A stretch of 10,888 nt of DNA from an uncultured bacterium (GTDB lineage Bacteria; Planctomycetota; DG-23; SLPQ01). The notes beneath the pieces are model-generated. The model ran no database searches and had not been told where the DNA came from. It was given only the letters and a program-made list of their open reading frames with translations. Made by a program: the position numbers and the translations under genes. Shown piece by piece: positions 6,801 to 10,888 of the stretch. Each line of letters begins with the position of its first letter. Within the stretch, counting starts at the first letter, position 1. The stretch lies in the NCBI GenBank assembly GCA_937863625.1, contig CALMGO010000398.1, positions 1 to 10,888 of the forward strand, in the 5' to 3' direction.

Positions 6801-8744
6801 GTATATGCCTCCCGGATACCGCTGGGAACTCGGCGTCATCGCCTCAGTCACCGCGCAATAAAGCGTCCCGTCAGACATCAGTTTCAGCAGAAGCGCGTTC
6901 TTGTTGTCCGCGGTCCCGAGTCCGTTATTGACCGCCGTCCACGACGTGCCGCCGTTGGTGGATTTGTAAACACCCCGCCCCATCACCGCGCAGTAAAGCG
7001 TCCGCCCGCTCGACGGGCTCGTCGGGTCCACCACTATCGATGTGATCGCCCCCATGTTCGTCCCGATCGGATGACCGAGGTTAGTCCACGTCACCCCGTT
7101 ATTCGTCGACACGACCACCGCGCCCGTGAAATTCAGGAAACCGCTCTGCCTGAGCATCTTCTCGTGAGGAAGGTCGTGGTTGTTCGAACACACCGCCCAC
7201 ATCTTCCCCGACACCGTCGGGTCAAACGCTATGTCATATACCGTGTTCCTGTAAGGTATCCCCGTCGCGCAGTACCGCCAGCTCTCCGCGCGGTCCTCGC
7301 TTCGAAATGCCCCGATGTCCGTGTAACTTATGTACGCCCTGTCGTGATTCCACGGCGCAAAATGAACACGGTAGTTCGTCGTCGTCTCAAAGCCCGTCGA
7401 CCTCCACCAGTTGCTCCCCACCGACGTCTCGTCGTCGTTGCAGCAGAACCACGAAGCACCCCCGTCGTTCGACCTCCATGTCCGGCCGTCCTCCGCGAAT
7501 GCCACGTAGTTCGGGTCCCCTCCCGATACCCCTATCTCGTGCGGCTCCTCGCCCCACGCCCAGCCGAGCGACACGGTCATCCAGTCGCGCGCCACCGTCA
7601 CCCCCGCCGGGAAATTGCCCGCCGTCGGGTCCGTCAGCACCGTCGTCCAGTTGCTGCCTCCATTGGTCGTCTTGTATACGGTCGGCCCGCCGTTTTCCGT
7701 GCTGCCCGCGTACACGTAGTCGGCCTGCCCCTCGCAGACTCCGATCTCGGTTATCTGCCCTGCGCTCGTGTTAAGCCCGCTGTTCCTGCTCGACCACGAA
7801 CTCCCCCGGTTGAGCGACCTGTACACGCCCGAATTCGGCACCGCCACGTAGAGCACCGGAGACCCGTCCTGCATCCCCCCGTCAAAATCATAAAGGTCCG
7901 TCCTCGGCAGCCCGGCATTTGACGCCGCCCACGTCGCGCCTCCGTCGGTGCTCTTGTATATCCCGCCTATCGCAGTCGACGCGAATATCGTCGGTGTTCC
8001 CGCCGCGCTCGACGCATCTATGAATATGTCGTTCGGCACTGAGTTCACGTACGTCCGCCAACCCGTAATCTCCGTCCACGCCGTCCCGCCGTTACTCGAT
8101 CTGTACATGTAGCCAGAGTTGTTGCCGTAGACCATAACGTCCGGGCTCGACCGGTGTATCGCTATCGCCGTCGGCACGTCGTTCGTGCTCAAATACTCCC
8201 ACGTCTCCCCGCCGTCGGTCGTCCGCTTGAGGCCCGACAGCGTTCCCACGTACCAGATGTTGCCGTTGGTCGGATGAAATTTCGGATTGCAGTGCACCGG
8301 GCTGTACGCCGTCGCCATCTGCGCCTCGTCGGCCTTCAGCATCATCCAGTGGCGGCCGCCGTCGGTCGACCTGTACACGCCACCCATGTCGCATATCCCG
8401 TACATGAGATTCGGATCCGTCGGGCTGATCGTCGGCGAGTATTGCGCCCCTCCGCCGCCCGGCCCCACGCTCGTCCACTCAAGCGTCGTCAGATACGGCG
8501 GCAGCACCTCCGCCGTCGTCGGGTCCGTCCCGTTGTTATACTCCGCCAGGTTCGAATACCCGTCGCTGTCCGTATCACCCGTATCCGTCTGCGCGAGGTT
8601 CGCGAAATACGTCATCTCCCATGCGTCGGGAAGAGAATCGTTGTCGCTGTCCCCCGGCGCAGCCGCCGCGCGCTCAAACGTCAACAGCGCCAGCACCGCC
8701 GCTAATACGCACATCGCCGTGAATGCCGCTTTTGTCCTCAACAT
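3897..8744 (-). CDS. Giant exported Asp-box propeller protein with PKD, discoidin and Fn3 domains
   Basis: A 1615-residue exported protein, probably cell-surface or extracellular. Residues 1-29 are a signal peptide (Lys5, hydrophobic core 6-22, cleavage near AAAA-PG). Then: calcium-type module GDSDNDSLPDAWE...NGTDPT (31-76); Asp-box beta-propeller region (about 95-795); PKD domain with WDFGDG (798-877); second calcium-type module (879-926); Ig-like domain (930-1040); Fn3 domain (about 1040-1272) split by an F5/8C discoidin-like insert (about 1055-1172); and three copies of an unrecognised ~100-residue module (1290-1615). GGGG...SPTDPNLMYGICDMGGVYRS (97-126) and YTDIGAFRSED (474-484) resemble the two catalytic-Asp regions of GH74 xyloglucanases, with Asp119 and Asp476 in the matching places. 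A GH74-like glycosidase is therefore possible; a non-catalytic adhesin or sialidase-like repeat protein is the alternative. AGGAG sits 8 bases before the ATG, fixing the start. No LPxTG, PEP-CTERM or transmembrane anchor is seen at the C terminus. Confidence 0.9.
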   Translation of the reverse strand: MLRTKAAFTAMCVLAAVLALLTFERAAAAPGDSDNDSLPDAWEMTYFANLAQTDTGDTDSDGYSNLAEYNNGTDPTTAEVLPPYLTTLEWTSVGPGGGGAQYSPTISPTDPNLMYGICDMGGVYRSTDGGRHWMMLKADEAQMATAYSPVHCNPKFHPTNGNIWYVGTLSGLKRTTDGGETWEYLSTNDVPTAIAIHRSSPDVMVYGNNSGYMYRSSNGGTAWTEITGWRTYVNSVPNDIFIDASSAAGTPTIFASTAIGGIYKSTDGGATWAASNAGLPRTDLYDFDGGMQDGSPVLYVAVPNSGVYRSLNRGSSWSSRNSGLNTSAGQITEIGVCEGQADYVYAGSTENGGPTVYKTTNGGSNWTTVLTDPTAGNFPAGVTVARDWMTVSLGWAWGEEPHEIGVSGGDPNYVAFAEDGRTWRSNDGGASWFCCNDDETSVGSNWWRSTGFETTTNYRVHFAPWNHDRAYISYTDIGAFRSEDRAESWRYCATGIPYRNTVYDIAFDPTVSGKMWAVCSNNHDLPHEKMLRQSGFLNFTGAVVVSTNNGVTWTNLGHPIGTNMGAITSIVVDPTSPSSGRTLYCAVMGRGVYKSTNGGTSWTAVNNGLGTADNKNALLLKLMSDGTLYCAVTEAMTPSSQRYPGGIYKTTDGGANWTLVNTGQTLPYICGFDVDATDQNKIYAASFQTGGVNYGLWKTTNGGTTWQRTLALGDTYGADIDPERTTRVYATIEQGENFWSQGGMYISEDSGANWTKLDGMPFERYGPNYVSFDPDDSQIIYVTTFGGGVWKTEVAHADEPVASFTATPPTGPAPLDVQFSSSPSTGDITTYTWDFGDGSTSHSANPLHTYSSNGAYTVTLKIEGRNGTDETSMAVEAADTDSDGDGLPDGWEIDYFGDLDETAGGDADGDGETNLTEYANGTDPTQDDVDAPVTSNVATVPSQVRTGVDAQILLTATASDSATGNSRIAGGEYFVDVLGPEGTGRGMQASDGAFDESYESIRATVNSSQWEMGTVTLYVRCRDYYGQWSDAASLEVDVVDSTPPGAVTDLSAESALQFEKVASESWETAGTVAAEEETTTIDLGESKMIGAVSLTPTADRRVFPWMFTIEGSEDDVTYETLASAYGFRTTSGTSLWMTTPGEYRYIKMTATGRRARDRHYYVKIGEIGIWETTEDNMVRATWRATADDGYSAASGDATEYDVRYSDTLITQAGFESCDQAVDGVPVPGARLTAETAEFSVGGLAGRVYVAVKVGDEVPNWSALSNVVSCDVEITGLQNVSPADEISVQLDTAMEFHYLRGSDIVRGYMTFSDRPDFPRSSIKNPDGTVSQTLRYALKRDASMWKPSAGQWKAMKRLASYTGTLYWRLEGVSRVYKNIYGPTRAFFFDIGTISDLAVADSYLLVADEAIAPVVYMSPLFTWTHGFSLQMKYFYVDVSTDMTMPMRDRKQSVSLCRKGIAAGPYKATNAKWRSIRRLAAKSDGVLYWRVRAADSDRVYIYASDVSMLVIDGGEFVVDPVDLSEDTPLVSWTHTGDGIEKFSVEFCINDEFANTRRETLRVPSRPVSDQEYQLSAKQKQVLLNFAARNSVDTLYYRIRGEDAERAFMTYSDASTTAVP
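3900..4877 (-). repeat. Three tandem copies of an unrecognised C-terminal module
   Basis: Residues about 1290-1389, 1409-1507 and 1522-1615 of the large protein share one layout. They open with a strand (MEFHYLRG / PLFTWTHG / PLVSWTHT), then VxFSxxxxF-type segments, then a Trp/Lys-rich helix-like stretch (GQWKAMKRLA / AKWRSIRRLA / AKQKQVLLNFA). Each closes with LYWRLEG / LYWRVRA / LYYRIRG and a tail such as RVYIYASDVSMLVI. I do not recognise the family. It could be an Ig-like fold used for substrate binding or surface attachment. Confidence 0.7.
5226..5588 (-). other. Discoidin-like (F5/8C) domain inserted into an Fn3 domain
   Basis: Fn3 strand A (DSTPPGAVTDLSAESA, residues 1040-1055) and the rest of the Fn3 (ATWRATADDG from about 1180, ending VPNWSALSNVVS) are separated by about 115 residues that look like an F5/8C carbohydrate/surface-binding domain: TTIDLGESKMIGAVSLTP, FTIEGSEDDVTYETLA, YRYIKMTATG and KIGEIGIWE. 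The Fn3 halves join into a normal domain if the insert is left out. Boundaries are approximate. Confidence 0.65.
6483..8369 (-). repeat. Thirteen Asp-box (BNR) repeats encoded in the propeller region
   Basis: The motif S/T-x-D/N-x-G-x-x-W recurs at residues 126, 175, 216, 265, 310, 359, 425, 482, 546, 595, 650, 699 and 747 of the large protein. Spacing is 41-66 residues, most often 49. Examples are STDGGRHW, TTDGGETW, STNGGTSW and SEDSGANW. Those at 310 (SLNRGSSW) and 482 (SEDRAESW) are degenerate. Each box marks a turn between strands of a propeller blade, and the number suits two seven-bladed propellers as in GH74. Matching DNA-level similarity (recurring GTCGGTCGTCTTGTA-like stretches on the + strand) follows from the protein repeat. 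Confidence 0.9.
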
Positions 8745-8823
8745 CTATGGCTCTCCTCTCCCATTGTGGGCTGCTTGCAAATGGACTCCCCGAATGTCGC
8801 GGACGCTCTGCCCGGCATCCGCG

Positions 8824-8833
8824 TGACATGTCA
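8824..8833. promoter_or_regulatory. Palindrome TGACATGTCA over the predicted transcription start
   Basis: A perfect 10-bp palindrome overlaps the last base of the -10 and the predicted start site of the large gene, a place where a repressor dimer would block initiation. A palindrome of this length is expected by chance about once per 1000 bases, so position is the main argument. Confidence 0.25.
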
Positions 8834-8862
8834 TTGTAGAGTGCCACTCCCCTTGCTTTCAA
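8833..8862 (-). promoter_or_regulatory. Promoter of the giant exported protein
   Basis: On the - strand, TTGAAA (8862-8857) and TACAAT (8838-8833) are 18 bases apart and match the sigma70 consensus at 5/6 positions each. The predicted start near 8826 gives a leader of about 80 bases before the ATG at 8744. This is the best promoter match in the window. Confidence 0.6.
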
Positions 8863-8973
8863 CCCCTTTCGCCAAACTATTATCAATCAAATTTAGCCCC
8901 TTCCCGCAATGGAACATATCCGCCCCCAATGCGTCATGACTCCTCTCGACACGCCCATTTCCCCACAAACCCC

Positions 8974-9001
8974 TTCACTATGGCGCGTTTTCCTGTATCA
9001 T
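8974..9001 (+). promoter_or_regulatory. Weak candidate promoter for the aldolase-family gene
   Basis: TTCACT (8974-8979) and TATCAT (8996-9001) lie 16 bases apart, about 47 bases before the ATG at 9048. The match is modest (4/6 and 5/6) and the spacer is one short of ideal. Confidence 0.3.
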
Positions 9002-9047
9002 TGTCCCCGCGCGGCACTGCAGGTTCGTTTACACAGGAGAGCATGTG

Positions 9048-9725
9048 ATGGATTTCAAACAGTTGAGACTCGATGTCTATAACGCAAATGTCGGCCTCCC
9101 CAGGGCCCGCCTCGTCACCGCACATTCCGGTAACGCAAGCGGCGTCGACCGCGAGTCAGGCCTCGTACTCATCAAACCCTCCGGCGTCGACTACGATACG
9201 CTGAAACCCGAAGACCTCGCCGTCGTCCGTCTCGCCGACGGTTCGCCCGCCGACGCCTCGGAAGTCCCCGATCGTATCGCCTCCGCCTTAAAGCCCAGCG
9301 TCGACACCATTCACCACCTGCTCCTCTATCGCGCCGACGACTCCATCGGCGGCGTTATTCATACCCATTCCAATTTCGCCACCGCCTGGGCCGCCGCAGG
9401 GCACGCTATTCCCTGCGCCCTCACCGCCATGGCCGATGAGTTCGGAGACGAAATCCCCTGCGCCCCCTATGTCGATAACCAGGGGAAAAATATCGCCGAC
9501 GCCATCATGAAATGCCGCCGACGCGGCCCGGCCATCCTCCTCGCCAACCACGGCGTGTTCACCTTCGCCGCCACTGCGCTTGCGGCCCTCAAGGCCGCCA
9601 TAATGGTCGAGGACGCCGCCAAGACAATGTTTATCGCCCGCCAACTCGGTAAAGTCTCCTCCCTGCCGCCTTCGGAAATCGAAAAATGGTGGGGACGCTA
9701 CCATTCCACGTACGGCCAGAAATGA
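9048..9725 (+). CDS. Class II aldolase family, L-ribulose-5-phosphate 4-epimerase-like
   Basis: A 225-residue zinc enzyme of the class II aldolase/adducin family, most like AraD/UlaF, which interconverts L-ribulose 5-phosphate and D-xylulose 5-phosphate in the cytoplasm. Zinc ligands are visible as His105 and His107 in HTHS and His168 in LANHGVF. Asp86 (PSVDTIHH) is where epimerases have Asp and fuculose-phosphate aldolase has Glu. The catalytic Asp of AraD (TTHAD) matches Asp130 (AMADEFG), and the C-terminal YGQ with its Tyr222 is kept. SGN (27-29) and KPSGVDYD (43-50) are phosphate-site motifs. The AraD His218 position appears to be Trp (EKWWGRYH), with another His nearby, so activity on another sugar phosphate is possible. 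AGGAG at 9035-9039 is 8 bases from ATG 9048; GTG at 9045 is in frame but too close. No other sugar-pathway gene is in view. Confidence 0.82.
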   Translation: MDFKQLRLDVYNANVGLPRARLVTAHSGNASGVDRESGLVLIKPSGVDYDTLKPEDLAVVRLADGSPADASEVPDRIASALKPSVDTIHHLLLYRADDSIGGVIHTHSNFATAWAAAGHAIPCALTAMADEFGDEIPCAPYVDNQGKNIADAIMKCRRRGPAILLANHGVFTFAATALAALKAAIMVEDAAKTMFIARQLGKVSSLPPSEIEKWWGRYHSTYGQK

Positions 9726-9861
9726 CTTGCCCTTTTGGCGCCTGCCGCTGCCGGCCAGGCATGCAGCGAGGCTTTCAGCCCGTCTGGATTTGACGCGCCG
9801 TCTGGAAAGACCCGTCCCAAGGCGTCCGCGTCGCGTTTGTTCATCCTGATACGCCTTTATG

Positions 9862-9881
9862 CGGCGCGAGGCCTCGCACCG
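9862..9881. terminator. Hairpin directly after the HEAT-tail gene, possible terminator
   Basis: CGGCGCGA and TCGCACCG pair with one mismatch around GGCC, immediately beyond the stop at 9882-9884 on the - strand. No T-run follows in either direction, so termination by this element alone is uncertain. The rest of the convergent gap (9726-9861) shows only a bulged GC stem near 9738-9759 and a 9-base direct repeat CCGTCTGGA at 9780 and 9798. Confidence 0.3.
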
Positions 9882-10888
9882 TCATTCGCGCTCGCTTGTC
9901 TCCTGGATCGATTGCCGCCAGTTAGCAATGTTGTTTACGATTATCCTCCGTATGGCCCCGTCGGCATTCGCCAGATATGTATTCCTCCCGCGTGGCCAGT
10001 CGAAGCGCCTGTCCGCAATCCTCTCGAGGATCTGCAGCGCCGCGTCCGAGTATCGAAAGATATGTCTGCCGTTCGTGCCGCTCGAGTACCCCCTCGTCGG
10101 CCTGTCATCATCAAGTAGCACCACAAGCGCCGGTACCGCGGCCCGGCCGATTCTCGCAAGCGCCTCCGCAGGCTTCGCCTCTGATTCGTCATGAAACACG
10201 TTGCACAGTCCCGACGCCGAATCCGGCTGTACCGTGATCTCGCGTATTTTGTACACGTGGAATCGCACCTGCTCCTCAACCGTCAGCGCTGAAAGGTCCG
10301 CAGGCTCCTTGAAAACCGCGTCCTCCTCGGCTATCCTCTCAAGCATCCCGGCCATCTCCTCTGCGGCCGCGCGAGCCACCACCGATTTCTCGCGCAGAGC
10401 GACCTCGCGCATCTTCCCCGCAGCCTCAGCCCACGACCCCCCGCCATAGAGAAACTCCGCCGCGTCCATGTACTCGGCCGACGGATAGAACTGCACCGCC
10501 TGTGCGCCGGCACGCGTGTATGGACCGGTCCTCGCCTTCGTCGGCGGCGCGAACCGCACGTCTCCGGCCCCCGCTCTCACAGGGTTCGCTGCGTAAATGA
10601 CGCTTTTGATGACGACCTGGTCCTTGACGATGTCCGCCTGCAATATCGGCACGCAGTCGCCCTCGCCCGGCAGCCTGTGCATGTCGACGCCCCCGTAACA
10701 GACTTTGGCGTCTTCCGGACAGGTTATCCGCCACTTCGTAACAGTAAGCTTTGGCTCTGCTTCGGTGGCATAGAGATCGTGAACGGTCGTTCTCTCTTCG
10801 AAGCCGAGCACGTCCCCCTCCCGCGAAATGTCCAGATCCACCTCCCCCCACCCGTCCCATCGCCGACGTTTTCCCGCCCGTCCGCGAC
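9882..10888 (-). CDS. Hypothetical protein with HEAT-like C-terminal segment, 5' end cut by window
   Basis: The frame stays open to the right edge. A GTG at 10841 could begin a 319-residue product, but in-frame sequence upstream reads plausibly (WDGWGE), and the GGGAGG beside that GTG is too close to serve it, so the gene most likely starts outside the window. The N-terminal part (VTKWRITCPEDAKVCYGG, then RLPGEGDCVPIL) is unrecognised and may be a beta-rich domain. From about residue 120 (numbering from the GTG) it becomes helical: AEYMDAAEFLYGG, then Ala/Glu-rich helices (137-172). Residues 226-282 form a HEAT-like pair: ALARIGRAAVPALVVLLDDD and YSDAALQILERIADRRF, with the RPTRGYSSG insertion between helices that I associate with planctomycete-type proteins. 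No signal peptide can be judged and no catalytic residues are evident. Function unknown. Confidence 0.75.
   Translation of the reverse strand, partial: RGRAGKRRRWDGWGEVDLDISREGDVLGFEERTTVHDLYATEAEPKLTVTKWRITCPEDAKVCYGGVDMHRLPGEGDCVPILQADIVKDQVVIKSVIYAANPVRAGAGDVRFAPPTKARTGPYTRAGAQAVQFYPSAEYMDAAEFLYGGGSWAEAAGKMREVALREKSVVARAAAEEMAGMLERIAEEDAVFKEPADLSALTVEEQVRFHVYKIREITVQPDSASGLCNVFHDESEAKPAEALARIGRAAVPALVVLLDDDRPTRGYSSGTNGRHIFRYSDAALQILERIADRRFDWPRGRNTYLANADGAIRRIIVNNIANWRQSIQETSERE

Larger units (their letters stand above)
8745..9047. other. Divergent intergenic region
   Basis: About 300 bases without a gene, carrying control elements for the large - strand gene and the + strand aldolase-family gene. 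Besides the promoters and palindrome listed separately, CGCGGA (8798-8803) can pair with TCCGCG (8818-8823), giving a small hairpin near the 5' end of the large gene's leader. The stretch 8863-8970 is low in G on the + strand, with an AT-rich patch (8876-8896) that may act as an upstream element for either promoter. Confidence 0.6.

Noticed and set aside
4155..7922. Long + strand open frames opposite the giant exported gene (4155-5489 and 6357-7922)
   Set aside because: Very Arg/Pro/His-rich translations with no domains, antisense to a gene with clear repeats and domains; typical high-GC shadows.
6483..8369. Regularly spaced DNA repeats that might suggest a CRISPR or satellite array
   Set aside because: The similarity follows the codons of the Asp-box motif at about 150-base spacing, with diverged copies and an open reading frame throughout.
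3897..8744. Recent horizontal transfer of the giant gene on the basis of its ATA/AGG codons
   Set aside because: The strand-wide C-over-G bias accounts for the codon contrast with the + strand genes.
9780..9806. Direct repeat CCGTCTGGA, twice 18 bases apart
   Set aside because: Only 9 bases and two copies; no flanking mobile-element sign, so chance is sufficient.
9735..10118. + strand frame in the convergent gap running into the right-hand hypothetical gene
   Set aside because: Mostly antisense to the HEAT-tail gene, no ribosome site seen, composition of a shadow frame.

Overview
The window reads as high-GC bacterial chromosome. Three things point to an environmental lineage of the Planctomycetes/Lentisphaerae/Kiritimatiellota type or a neighbouring candidate phylum: a very long secreted multidomain protein with paired DxDxDGLPDxWE calcium-type modules, a HEAT-like tail of the kind found in planctomycete-like proteins, and strongly C-ending codons on the + strand. 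This placement is an impression from protein style; the window contains no marker gene. No tRNA, rRNA, IS element, phage gene or CRISPR array was seen.

Left part (1-3830, + strand): a lysine 2,3-aminomutase (radical SAM, PLP) that is cut by the left edge, a 150-base gap with a strong hairpin and a candidate promoter, then two translationally coupled genes. These encode a D-Ala-D-Ala-ligase-like ATP-grasp enzyme and a second, paralogous ATP-grasp enzyme fused to a GNAT acetyltransferase. A simple reading is that L-beta-lysine (or a related beta-amino acid) is joined by an ATP-dependent amide bond and N-acetylated. The product could be a small acetylated peptide-like solute or conjugate. The enzyme families are clear; the pathway is inference. 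A bidirectional terminator closes this block.

Middle part (3897-8744, - strand): one 1615-residue exported protein. In order it holds a signal peptide, a calcium-type module, an Asp-box beta-propeller region with 13 repeats, a PKD domain, a second calcium-type module, an Ig-like domain, an Fn3 domain with a discoidin (F5/8C-like) domain inserted into it, and three copies of an unrecognised C-terminal module. The propeller carries two Asp-containing motifs resembling the catalytic positions of GH74 xyloglucanases.

Right part (8745-10888): a 303-base divergent intergenic region with a good promoter for the large gene and a weaker one for the next gene. Then comes a class II aldolase/epimerase-family gene most like L-ribulose-5-phosphate 4-epimerase (+), a short convergent gap, and a partial hypothetical gene with a HEAT-like tail (-) running off the right edge. 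A polysaccharide-active surface protein opposite a pentose-phosphate enzyme would fit plant-polymer use, but this link rests only on adjacency.

The + strand is C-rich over G in every part of the window sampled, whichever way the genes point. This probably reflects replication-strand bias and explains why codon choice differs between + and - genes.
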